Below, piece by piece: positions 23,536-31,506 of a stretch of DNA of 64,000 bases. The notes below the pieces were generated by a model. The model was not told the origin of the DNA, made no database searches, and saw nothing but the letters and a program-made list of their open reading frames with translations. Both the position numbers and the translations under genes were made by a program. This DNA is from Salinicola halophilus. GTDB taxonomy: Bacteria > Pseudomonadota > Gammaproteobacteria > Pseudomonadales > Halomonadaceae. Location of the stretch: NCBI RefSeq assembly GCF_003206155.1, contig NZ_PZJV01000001.1, forward strand, positions 861,325 to 925,324, read 5' to 3'. Positions within the stretch are counted from its first letter, which is position 1, and each line of letters begins with the position of its first letter.

Positions 23536-24444
23536 TCACTCACCCCGCTCGAGACGTGTCGCGTTCCTCGTCACGAGTTCGAGGAGAAAGTCGGCAACGG
23601 CGCGAATCCGTGGGGCACTGACGAGATCGGCGTGAATGACCAAGTAGATGGGCTGATCGAGCGTCGGCGCATCCTCCCGACAGACCAATCCTGACTCGCG
23701 CGCCAGAAAATGCGGCAGCACTGCGAGCCCTAGCCCGGCCTTCGCCGCCGACACCTGCGCTGAGAGAGAGGTCGTCGTGAGGGCGAGCGAACCGCCTCCT
23801 TGGCGCTGCGATAGCCACCGTGACGCCGGCAGATGCGCATAGGATTCGTCCCAACCAATAAACCACTCCGCGCCTTCACGCGCAGCCTCAGCCGATACGC
23901 TTACGCCCGGCTGACGAGCTGTCTCTCGTTGTGCCATATACGCTGGGCTGGCGTACACCCCGTAACCCAACGTTCCCACGCGGCGAAGAGTCACGTTGCC
24001 GCGCTCGGGCCTGACCACCCGCAGGGCAAGATCCGCGTCACGACGGTGCAAGTTCGTGGTCGCGATATCCGTGACCAGCTCCAGCTCGAGAGACGGATAG
24101 CGCGTGCGTAATACGGGTAGCTCGGGTAGCAGTAATGCCGTGGCGAAGTTTTCCGCCGTCGCCAGCCTCACTCGTCCTTCGACCCGGGCGTGCCTGTCAG
24201 CCTCGTCGATCAGTGCGAGCGCGGCGCGTTCCAATACCTCGGCCTTCTCCACTAAATCGATACCCTCCCGGGTCAGGCGGTATCCCGTTTGGTGCCGCAC
24301 GAAAAGCGTAAGCTTCAGCGATCTTTCGAGGCGTTCGATCCGGCGTGACAGCGTCGCGATACTTGTCTCGAGATCCCCCGCTGCGCCGCTCAGAGTGCCC
24401 CGTCTCGCCACTGCCAAGAAGTCACGCGTATCGTCCCAGTTCAT
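23536..24444 (-). CDS. LysR-family transcriptional regulator
   Basis: Regulator of 302 residues from MNWDDTRDFLAVARRGTLSG; the helix-turn-helix lies at about 3-60 (SGAAGDLETSIATLSRRIERLE). The effector domain contains ATAENFATALLLPELPVL and GLGLAVLPHFLA. It is divergent from an aldo/keto reductase-CMD pair and so most likely controls it, the normal LysR arrangement. The ATG at 24444, with GGAAA upstream, fits the family start better than the one at 24459. Its own terminator lies at 23385-23411. Confidence 0.88.
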   Translation of the reverse strand: MNWDDTRDFLAVARRGTLSGAAGDLETSIATLSRRIERLERSLKLTLFVRHQTGYRLTREGIDLVEKAEVLERAALALIDEADRHARVEGRVRLATAENFATALLLPELPVLRTRYPSLELELVTDIATTNLHRRDADLALRVVRPERGNVTLRRVGTLGYGVYASPAYMAQRETARQPGVSVSAEAAREGAEWFIGWDESYAHLPASRWLSQRQGGGSLALTTTSLSAQVSAAKAGLGLAVLPHFLARESGLVCREDAPTLDQPIYLVIHADLVSAPRIRAVADFLLELVTRNATRLERGE

Positions 24445-24462
24445 CAGGCGGTTTTCCATTTT

Positions 24463-24485
24463 TGAAAATCGGGTTGCTATTTTCG
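24463..24485. promoter_or_regulatory. Possible LysR operator in the divergent promoter
   Basis: GAAAAT, nine bases, ATTTTC form an inverted repeat 19 bp upstream of the LysR start and 70 bp upstream of the aldo/keto reductase. Its spacing and AT-rich arms resemble LysR recognition sites (T-N11-A class), but this is a by-eye match only. Confidence 0.35.
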
Positions 24486-24554
24486 TAGCTACTTACCGAT
24501 TTCGAATCATGCCACCCTGGCTCCCGTTTCGCGCCCCACCACAGAGAGAAGACT

Positions 24555-25534
<980 letters not shown>

Positions 25535-25538
<4 letters not shown>

Positions 25539-25921
25539 GTGACACTGAAACCTCCCGCCGCCGCCAGGCGCTGGCGCTGCTGGCTCGCCTGGAGGCGACG
25601 GCCCCTGAGAAAGTCGCCGCCAATCTCGATGACTTCGATGCCGAGGCGCTGGAGATTCTGCTCGGCTTCGGCTTTACCGACGTCGTCTCACGACAAGGGC
25701 TGGCCCTCCCGACACGCGAGCTGCTCACTGTCGCGATGCTCGCCGCCATGGGCACGGCTTCGGGTCAGCTCGAATTTCACGTTCGCGGCGCGCTGAACGT
25801 CGGTGTGTCGCGTGAAGAGATCGTCGAAACGCTGCTGCAGGTTGCCGTCTACGCGGGCGTCCCCGCGGCGATCAACGCCATCGCCGCCGCCAAGCGCGCA
25901 TTCGCGGCCCATGCCACGTAA
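25535..25921 (+). CDS. Carboxymuconolactone decarboxylase (CMD) family protein
   Basis: Protein of 128 residues. LPTRELLTVAMLAAMGTASGQLEFHVRGALNVGVSREEIVETLLQVAVYAGVPAAINAI is the CMD fold. The usual redox CxxC of AhpD-like members is absent; the His of QLEFHVRGAL is kept, as in true decarboxylase-like members. Role unknown; coupling to the aldo/keto reductase by an ATGA overlap suggests a shared pathway such as detoxification of a cyclic lactone or quinone (inference). Confidence 0.88.
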
Positions 25922-26076
25922 CGCTAGCGCCACGAACCCCATCGATCGGGCTCGGCCGGGCAGCGTTACCCGCTTCCTCTGGTCTGGAACAGAACGCTGT
26001 CACTCCGAAGCCGGCGTCGTTCGCCGGCTCACGCCGCTTACCTGCCGCCATCCCGTTACGCCGGCCAGACCTTTCC

Positions 26077-26143
26077 TCCAGGCATGAAAAAACCGGCCAC
26101 CGAGAGCCGGTTCTTTTCAATTCGTGGCGGAGGGGGAGGGATT
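26077..26143 (-). repeat. Copy of the tRNA-Ser 3' end plus terminator (distal)
   Basis: These 67 bp equal 26251-26317 with a single C/T difference, at an offset of exactly 174 bp. On the minus strand the order is the final 19 nt of tRNA-Ser(GGA) including CCA, a short spacer, the AACCGGC/GCCGGTT terminator with TTTTTT, and GCCTGGA. The unit lies downstream of the intact tRNA, so the tRNA transcript can read into it if the first terminator leaks. Confidence 0.9.
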
Positions 26144-26250
26144 ATCGGCTCGCTTCGCGAGGCCGTTTGTCGGCGCTCGAACACCAAAACCGCGAGCGCC
26201 TCGGGTCGAACCGGAGGGTTCTCATCCACTCCCCTTAACTGATGCCTAAT

Positions 26251-26317
26251 TCCAGGCATGAAAAAACCGGCCACTGAGAGCCGGTTCTTTTCAATTCGTG
26301 GCGGAGGGGGAGGGATT
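26251..26317 (-). repeat. Proximal copy of the 67-bp repeat (overlaps tRNA-Ser 3' end)
   Basis: Same 67 bp as at 26077-26143; here the tRNA part belongs to the intact tRNA-Ser gene (26299-26317). Period 174 bp. Confidence 0.9.
26261..26290 (-). terminator. Terminator of tRNA-Ser(GGA)
   Basis: Minus strand: AACCGGC, eight-base loop, GCCGGTT then TTTT. A duplicate of it lies at 26087-26116. Confidence 0.82.
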
Positions 26318-26386
26318 CGAACCCTCGAAGCCTTTCGACTTACACACTTTCCAGGCGTGCTCCTTCGACCACTCGGACACCCCTCC
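26299..26386 (-). tRNA. tRNA-Ser(GGA)
   Basis: Class II tRNA of 88 nt including encoded CCA. Acceptor GGAGGGG/CCCCTCC, anticodon stem CACGC/GTGTG with loop CTGGAAA (anticodon GGA), a long variable arm (TCGAAAGGCTTCGA) and T loop TTCGAAT. It is followed by its terminator and a second partial copy of its 3' end. Confidence 0.96.
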
Positions 26387-26494
26387 GCATTGTCATTCCG
26401 CTTTCGGCGTGTGTAACGCCTCCTTCAGAACGGCGCACATAATATCGAGCTAAACCCGTGATCGCAAGCCATTTTTTGACTCACCGGACTTTTC

Positions 26495-27058
26495 TTACCC
26501 GTTCCAGCGCTCGACGAACTTGTCGTAGGCCTCCTTGGGCGCGCCCCGGAGCTTCCCTGCGGGTTGCCCCAGATAAAGGTAGCCGAGCAATTCTTCGTTT
26601 TTGCCAAGACCCAGCGCTTTCCACACCCGACGGTCATGGGCATAGGTGCCCGTGCGCCACATGGCGCCCAGGCCTTGCGCATAGGCCGCATAAAGCATGG
26701 CATGAGCGGCGCAGCCGGCGGTGATGATCTGCTCGACTGGCGGCACTTTCTTGCTGTCGGGCGTGATGTCGGCAATCACGGCAATGATCATCGGGGCACG
26801 TTTAGCCTTCTTGCGCGCCGAGGCGAGATGCTTGTCGCTGATATCGGGCTCGGACTGGCGGTCGGACTCGGCGAAGATATCCCCCAGCCGGTCGAGCCCC
26901 GCCCCGCTGAACTCGATGAAGCGGTAAGGCTTCATCTCCTTGTGGTCTGGCGCGCGAAGTGCGGCACGATAGAGCGCGTCGAGCTGTACCGCCGACGGGG
27001 CGGGATCTGCCAGCTTACCCGCCGAACGGCGCTGATGAAGCAGTTCCAAGGCATCCAT
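26495..27058 (-). CDS. Nitroreductase family protein (YdjA-like)
   Basis: FMN-dependent oxidoreductase of 187 residues, near E. coli YdjA (183). Marks are LLHQRRSAGKLADPAPS, the RAPDHKEMKPYRFIEF block, QIITAGCAAHAMLYAAYAQGLGAMWRTG and a C-terminal GYLYLGQPAG. Members reduce nitro compounds or other electrophiles with NAD(P)H; the natural substrate is unclear. It lies on the same strand as tRNA-Ser, 108 bp upstream of it, and is read separately from queF. Confidence 0.92.
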   Translation of the reverse strand: MDALELLHQRRSAGKLADPAPSAVQLDALYRAALRAPDHKEMKPYRFIEFSGAGLDRLGDIFAESDRQSEPDISDKHLASARKKAKRAPMIIAVIADITPDSKKVPPVEQIITAGCAAHAMLYAAYAQGLGAMWRTGTYAHDRRVWKALGLGKNEELLGYLYLGQPAGKLRGAPKEAYDKFVERWNG

Positions 27059-27120
27059 GTCTGACTCCTTAGCAAGTCACTGATCGAGAATCGATTTCGA
27101 CTCACTTTAGGCGATCCGGC

Positions 27121-27960
27121 TCACTGGCGCAGCAGCCTCGCGGGTAACGTCGGCGCCCAACCGGGCGTGGCTCGCCACGGGTTGATGTCGAGACCACCGC
27201 GGCGTACGTAGCGCGCCATCACCATCAACCGCTCGGGACGGCATCGCGCCATCAGGTCCACGAACAGATGCTCGACGCAGTGCTCGTGAAAATCCTGATG
27301 CTGCCGGTAGGAGACGATATAGCGCAGTAGCGATGCCGGCTCGATGCGTGGGCCGCGGTACTGGATCACCACGCTACCCCAGTCCGGTTGACCGGTGACC
27401 GGACAGTTGGACTTGAGCAGATGCGAGTGCAGGGTCTGCTCGACGACTGTCTCCTCATCACAGACGAGCAGTTCCGGCGCCGGCGCGTAGCGGTCGATAT
27501 CCACGTCCAGCTCATCGAGGCTCTCGCCCGGTAGCGGCGCCGGGGCGAGTTCGGGTGCATCCGGCGAGAAGAGTTCGACGGCGACATCCACGCCGGCGGT
27601 AGCGGTCAGATCGCGGTGCAGCGTATCGATCACGCTGTCTCGATCGTCGAAAGTCGTCTGGTTGAAGCCGTTGAGGTAGAGCTTCCAGGACTTGGACTCG
27701 ATCAAGCGTGGCGAGTCCGCCGGTAGCCGAAACCGTGCCACGGCCACCACCGGCTTGCCGCGAGGGTCGAGCCAGGAGAGCTCGAAGGCCCACCACTCGT
27801 CGCCACCGACGAACGGCAGCGCCGTATCCTTGATCCCCAACGGCTCACGATTCGCCGCTCGATCAATGGGGAACAGCAGCGCCGGGTCGTAACGCTCGGG
27901 ATAGGCCGAGGCCTGGCCCAGCGGTGCATCGGTCAGCGTCTCGGGACGATAGAGGCTCAC
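27121..27960 (-). CDS. queF: NADPH-dependent 7-cyano-7-deazaguanine reductase
   Basis: Converts preQ0 to preQ1 in queuosine synthesis (tRNA wobble modification). At 279 residues it is the long bimodular type found in E. coli (282). ESKSWKLYLNGFNQTTF (Glu about 87) is the QueF motif, SNCPVTGQPDWGSV carries the nucleophilic cysteine (about 185), and SLLRYIVSYRQHQDFHEHCVE the substrate-binding Glu/His. The GTG at 27960 overlaps the stop of the ABC permease (GTGA); the longer frame to 27993 would run into the permease gene. So queF is coupled to the exporter genes. Confidence 0.96.
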   Translation of the reverse strand: MSLYRPETLTDAPLGQASAYPERYDPALLFPIDRAANREPLGIKDTALPFVGGDEWWAFELSWLDPRGKPVVAVARFRLPADSPRLIESKSWKLYLNGFNQTTFDDRDSVIDTLHRDLTATAGVDVAVELFSPDAPELAPAPLPGESLDELDVDIDRYAPAPELLVCDEETVVEQTLHSHLLKSNCPVTGQPDWGSVVIQYRGPRIEPASLLRYIVSYRQHQDFHEHCVEHLFVDLMARCRPERLMVMARYVRRGGLDINPWRATPGWAPTLPARLLRQ

Positions 27961-28730
27961 GAGCGAATCCCCTTGCCGCGATTGAGCATCCACAGCGCCA
28001 GGCTCCAGAACACGACGATAAAGACGGCGATGGCGATCAGCGCCCCGGTCACGGGGATATCGGAGATACCGAGAATGCCGTAGCGAAAGGCATTCACCAT
28101 ATAGAGGATCGGATTGATCATGGCGATGTTCTGCCAGACGTCCGGCAGCAGATCGATCGAATAGAAGACGCCCCCCAGATAGGTCAGCGGCGTCAGCACA
28201 AAGATCGGAATGATCGAGATATCGTCGAACTTCTTCGCCAGTAGCGCATTGATGAATCCCGCGATGGAGAACAGCAGCGCCGTCATGATCACCACGCTTA
28301 AGGTGAGCAGCGGGTGGTGCAGACTGAAGTCGGTAAAGAAGAACGAGACCAGCGTGACGATCAGGCCCACGCCGAGCCCGCGCGCCGCGCCGCCAATGAC
28401 GAAACCGCCCAGAATGACCCAGTTGGGCATCGGCGACACCATCATCTCCTCCACGCTGCGCTGGAACTTGTTGGAGAAGAACGACGAGGCGACGTTGGAG
28501 TAGCTGTTGGTGATCACCGACATCATGATCAGGCCCGGCACGATGTAGGACATGTAGGAGATGCCGTGCATCTCGCCCACCCGTGAGCCGATCAGATTGC
28601 CGAAGATGATGAAGTACATCGTCATGGTGATGGAGGGCGGCACTAGCGTCTGCGGCCAGATGCGCAAAAAGCGACGAATCTCCTTGACCACCATGGTCCA
28701 GAGAGAGATCAGCAGTTGTCGATTATTCAA
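27957..28730 (-). CDS. ABC-2 type transporter permease (YadH-like)
   Basis: Inner-membrane protein of 257 residues with six helices, the length of E. coli YadH (256). Typical blocks are IWPQTLVPPSITMTMYFIIFG, the GLIMMSVITNSYSNVASSFFSNKFQRSVEEMMVSP segment and LTYLGGVFYSIDLLP. With the adjacent ATPase it forms an exporter of unknown substrate. Its start overlaps the ATPase stop by four bases, and its stop overlaps the queF start. Confidence 0.93.
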   Translation of the reverse strand: MNNRQLLISLWTMVVKEIRRFLRIWPQTLVPPSITMTMYFIIFGNLIGSRVGEMHGISYMSYIVPGLIMMSVITNSYSNVASSFFSNKFQRSVEEMMVSPMPNWVILGGFVIGGAARGLGVGLIVTLVSFFFTDFSLHHPLLTLSVVIMTALLFSIAGFINALLAKKFDDISIIPIFVLTPLTYLGGVFYSIDLLPDVWQNIAMINPILYMVNAFRYGILGISDIPVTGALIAIAVFIVVFWSLALWMLNRGKGIRS

Positions 28731-29704
28731 GACGCCGTCTCCTTGGCCGACGTGGATGGCGCGCCGTCGATGTCGCTCGAGGCGTCAGGCTGAGAGGTCA
28801 TCGAGACGAAGAGCTCTTCAAGGCGATTGGCGCGATTACGCATGGACAGCACCTTGATTCCCTGCGCGGAGAGCTGCTCGAAGGCGTCGTTGAGACTGGT
28901 CCCCTTGCGAACCGACAGTGAAAGCTGCTGGGCATCCACACGTTCGAGCTCGAAACCATCGAGCACTGGCAGCGTCTCGACCGGTGCCGCGAGATCCAGC
29001 AGGAAGGTTTCGGTATCGAGCTCGGTGAGCAGTTCGCGGATGGAGGTGTTCTTGACGATCTCACCTCGGTTGATGATCGCGATGTTGCGACACAGGCTCT
29101 CGGCCTCCTCGAGGTAATGGGTAGTGAGGATGATCGAGGTGCCCTCCTCTCGATTGATACGGCGCATGTACTCCCACATGCTGCGGCGCAGTTCGATATC
29201 CACGCCCGCCGTCGGCTCGTCGAGAATCAGTAGCTTGGGGCGATGGATGAGGGCACGGGCGATCATCAGTCGGCGCTTCATGCCACCGGAGAGCATCCGC
29301 GCGGCGCCGCTTCGCTTGTCCCAGAGGCCGAGATCCTTGAGCAGCCGATCGCTGCGCGGCTTCGCTTCTTTCATCGACATGCCGTAGTAGCCGGCCTGCG
29401 TCAGAATGATATCTTCGACCTTCTCGAACTGGCTGAAGTTGAACTCCTGCGGCACCACGCCGAGATGATACTTAGCCTTGGCGAAGTCCTTGTCGATATC
29501 GATCCCGAAGATCTTTACCTGCCCCGCCGTCTTCTGGACCAGCGAGCAGACGATGCCGAGCGTGGTGGACTTGCCGGCGCCGTTGGGACCGAGCAGCGCG
29601 AAGAAATCGCCCTGACCGACATCGAGATCGATGCCTTTCAGCGCTTCGAAACCATTACCGTAGACTTTGGTCAGCCCGCGGATGGACAGTGCAGGTTCTG
29701 CCAT
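28727..29704 (-). CDS. ABC transporter ATP-binding protein (YadG-like)
   Basis: Protein of 325 residues. Walker A is LLGPNGAGKSTTLG (about 36-49), the signature LSGGMKRRLMIARAL (about 137), Walker B LLILDEPTAGVD, with the H-loop in LTTHYLEEAE. After the ATPase domain (about 230 residues) there is an extension of about 90 residues typical of ABC-2 ATPases. The tail (QPDASSDIDGAPSTSAKETAS) is low complexity. First gene of the exporter-queF unit, just downstream of the tRNA cluster. Confidence 0.94.
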   Translation of the reverse strand: MAEPALSIRGLTKVYGNGFEALKGIDLDVGQGDFFALLGPNGAGKSTTLGIVCSLVQKTAGQVKIFGIDIDKDFAKAKYHLGVVPQEFNFSQFEKVEDIILTQAGYYGMSMKEAKPRSDRLLKDLGLWDKRSGAARMLSGGMKRRLMIARALIHRPKLLILDEPTAGVDIELRRSMWEYMRRINREEGTSIILTTHYLEEAESLCRNIAIINRGEIVKNTSIRELLTELDTETFLLDLAAPVETLPVLDGFELERVDAQQLSLSVRKGTSLNDAFEQLSAQGIKVLSMRNRANRLEELFVSMTSQPDASSDIDGAPSTSAKETAS

Positions 29705-29866
29705 CAGGGTGTCCTTGTGGGTTCACGAGTTGGATTGCCCGCCAATATGGGGTCGATTCTTCGCGAATCAATATTGAGCAGACGAATTGCCACTATCGTT
29801 ATAACGCTGGGTCACGTGCAGCGACGACGAATCGATCGATGAAACTAACGCGAGGCAGGAAAAAAG

Positions 29867-29942
29867 TGGCGTCCCATAGGGGGTTCGAACCCCTGTTACC
29901 GCCGTGAAAGGGCGGTGTCCTGGACCACTAGACGAATGGGAC
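29867..29942 (-). tRNA. tRNA-Glu(TTC), copy 1
   Basis: Standard 76-nt cloverleaf: acceptor GTCCCAT/ATGGGAC, anticodon stem-loop CCGCC-CTTTCAC-GGCGG (anticodon TTC), T loop TTCGAAC, encoded CCA. A run of six T follows, the likely end of the cluster transcript. All three Glu copies are the same. Confidence 0.97.
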
Positions 29943-30012
29943 GCAAACACCGAAACGGCGGAGGCGTTTCGGGTTACTGCATACCGACACTGGCGCGTCG
30001 GCATTATGAAAC

Positions 30013-30087
30013 TGGAGCGGGAAAGGAGATTCGAACTCCCGACCCTCGCCTTGGCAAGGCGATGCTCTACCACTGAGCTATTCCCGC
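30013..30087 (-). tRNA. tRNA-Gly(GCC), copy 1
   Basis: 75 nt: acceptor GCGGGAA/TTCCCGC, D arm GCTC-AGTGGTA-GAGC, anticodon stem-loop TCGCC-TTGCCAA-GGCGA (anticodon GCC), T loop TTCGAAT, encoded TCCA. Between it and Glu copy 1 are hairpins (CCGAAAC/GTTTCGG and others) that may guide processing. Confidence 0.97.
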
Positions 30088-30135
30088 TTGTCGGTCGAAG
30101 CAAGCTTCGACGAGATGACCCAATGATCATCGAAG

Positions 30136-30211
30136 TGGCGTCCCATAGGGGGTTCGAACCCCTGTTACCGCCGTGAAAGGGCGGTGTCCTGGACCACTAG
30201 ACGAATGGGAC
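30136..30211 (-). tRNA. tRNA-Glu(TTC), copy 2
   Basis: Same 76-nt sequence as copy 1. Separated from Gly copy 1 by a 48-bp spacer with a GTCGAAGC/GCTTCGAC hairpin. Confidence 0.97.
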
Positions 30212-30217
30212 GCAAAT

Positions 30218-30291
30218 TGGAGCGAGAAAGGAGATCGATCGGACCGGCGTTCCGGTTCACGACCTTCGATCGCACTTCAAGTACTACAAAA
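30218..30291 (-). repeat. tRNA-Gly 3'-end unit 1 with hairpin
   Basis: This 74-bp unit starts (plus strand) with TGGAGCGAGAAAGGAGAT, the last 18 nt of tRNA-Gly(GCC) with one G-to-A change. A hairpin follows at 30241-30258 (GGACCGG, loop CGTT, CCGGTTC), then TCACGACC. It cannot fold as a complete tRNA. It lies downstream of tRNA-Gly copy 2 in the direction of transcription. Confidence 0.8.
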
Positions 30292-30368
30292 TGGAGCGGG
30301 AAAGGAGATTCGACCGGGCTGGCGATCCAGCTCACGACCCAATGCGACCTATCTACGCTACCCAAAAC
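30292..30368 (-). repeat. tRNA-Gly 3'-end unit 2 with hairpin
   Basis: Second unit of about 77 bp starting with an exact 22-nt copy of the tRNA-Gly 3' end (30292-30313). The hairpin at 30316-30333 (GGGCTGG, loop CGAT, CCAGCTC) has the same geometry as in unit 1 but different paired bases, and TCACGACC follows in both. It is directly downstream of the intact tRNA-Gly copy 2. Confidence 0.8.
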
Positions 30369-30443
30369 TGGAGCGGGAAAGGAGATTCGAACTCCCGACC
30401 CTCGCCTTGGCAAGGCGATGCTCTACCACTGAGCTATTCCCGC
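30369..30443 (-). tRNA. tRNA-Gly(GCC), copy 2
   Basis: Same 75-nt sequence as copy 1, with encoded TCCA. Its 3' end is repeated twice downstream (30292 and 30218). Confidence 0.97.
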
Positions 30444-30492
30444 ATCCGATCGCCGAAAGCCATGCATTCGAGCGAACCTTGAAAGAGTCGAG

Positions 30493-30568
30493 TGGCGTCC
30501 CATAGGGGGTTCGAACCCCTGTTACCGCCGTGAAAGGGCGGTGTCCTGGACCACTAGACGAATGGGAC
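30493..30568 (-). tRNA. tRNA-Glu(TTC), copy 3
   Basis: Same 76-nt sequence as the other two copies; first gene of the cluster in the direction of transcription. Its promoter should lie in 30570-30700. Confidence 0.97.
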
Positions 30569-30947
30569 GTGATGTCTCGGCTCCGTCGAGGTGGCGCGTA
30601 TATTACTCAGCGCCTTTTTGAGTGTCAAGCCATTGATTCAACCGATTTTCGCCCTGACGTTATCGAGCATCGATGCGGCCAATAGGGCAGCGCTTTACCC
30701 CTCTATCTAACGCCGGGAAACGATTGCCCTAACGCCGAGAAATGATTGCCGAAAAATACTCGGCAAGTAGAGGCAGCCCCCATCGGCAGAGCGACCGGTC
30801 GACTCGGTGGGGCGCCATCGCAATGCAGTCCGGTTGGTGGCGCATCGGTACTGGTCAGTCGACACCAAATAACCTGTAATGAAAGCAACGCGCTCGGCGA
30901 GCCATAAGCTCGTGGCGAGCAACACGACTCAGGTCAGGAGAACGACG
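30569..30947. other. Intergenic gap between tRNA cluster and msrB
   Basis: This 379-bp stretch separates divergent units: the tRNA cluster (minus) and msrB (plus). It contains the 22-bp tandem repeat at 30708-30751 and presumably both promoters. No gene is seen. Confidence 0.6.
30708..30751. repeat. 22-bp tandem repeat upstream of msrB
   Basis: Two adjacent 22-bp units, TAACGCCGGGAAACGATTGC plus CC and TAACGCCGAGAAATGATTGC plus CG, differing at three positions. It could be a pair of operator sites for the tRNA or msrB promoter, or a chance duplication. Confidence 0.6.
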
Positions 30948-31346
30948 ATGAGCAAGATCGAGAAGACCGAAGCCGAGTGGCGAGAGCAGCTCACGCCGGA
31001 GCAGTATCACGTGACTCGCGAAAAAGGCACTGAGCGCCCCTTCACCGGCGACTATCAGGTCGAGCCGGTGCAGGGCATCTATCACTGCATCTGCTGCGGC
31101 GCGCCGCTGTTCGAGAACGAGCACAAGTTCGAGGCGCACTGCGGCTGGCCAAGCTTCGACCGACCACTGGCGGCCGCTTCTGTCGAAGAGCATGACGACA
31201 CCACTCATGGCATGCGTCGCATCGAAGTGACCTGCCGCCGCTGCGACGCTCATCTGGGCCACGTCTTCCCCGACGGCCCGGCGGAGACCACTGGCCAGCG
31301 CTACTGCATCAACTCGGTGGCCATCACCTTTCACGCCGGCGAGTGA
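30948..31346 (+). CDS. msrB: Peptide-methionine (R)-S-oxide reductase
   Basis: Repairs methionine-R-sulfoxide in proteins after oxidative damage. The protein has 132 residues (E. coli MsrB 137). The zinc-binding pairs are CICCG (about 46-50) and [12 protein letters not shown] (about 95), the core is [14 protein letters not shown], and the catalytic cysteine is in [11 protein letters not shown] (about 119). The start at 30948 has AGGAG eight bases upstream; the frame extends upstream to 30879 without a site. A terminator follows at 31418. Confidence 0.96.
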   Translation: MSKIEKTEAEWREQLTPEQYHVTREKGTERPFTGDYQVEPVQGIYHCICCGAPLFENEHKFEAHCGWPSFDRPLAAASVEEHDDTTHGMRRIEVTCRRCDAHLGHVFPDGPAETTGQRYCINSVAITFHAGE

Positions 31347-31417
31347 TCGTCGCGTCTTGACCACCCGCACGACCTAGCATCACTGAAGGGCGACGACGTC
31401 GTCCCACCCGCTCCCGA

Positions 31418-31451
31418 GGGCGGCCGTTCTGGTAGAATGGCCGCCCTTTTT
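31418..31451 (+). terminator. Terminator after msrB
   Basis: GGGCGGCC, 13-base loop, GGCCGCCC then TTTTT. Perfect 8-bp stem, 72 bp after the msrB stop and before the GTPase gene. Confidence 0.85.
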
Positions 31452-31506
31452 GGTGGGGCGAGAGACGCCCTGACGCCAGCTACCCAGGATGACGCAGGAG
31501 AACCCC

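Larger units (their letters stand above)
25922..26298. other. Gene-free gap holding tRNA-derived repeats
   Basis: No coding gene is supported. The gap contains two copies of a 67-bp repeat (26077-26143, and 26251-26317 which runs into tRNA-Ser) separated by 107 bp. Each copy has a terminator hairpin and the last 19 nt of tRNA-Ser. The rest is GC-rich without features I recognise. Confidence 0.7.

Noticed and set aside
26077-26317. attL/attR-like duplication of a tRNA 3' end (integrated element)
   Set aside because: The copies are only 174 bp apart, include the terminator outside the tRNA, and enclose no integrase or cargo. A tyrT-like repeat or simple duplication fits better than an integration scar.
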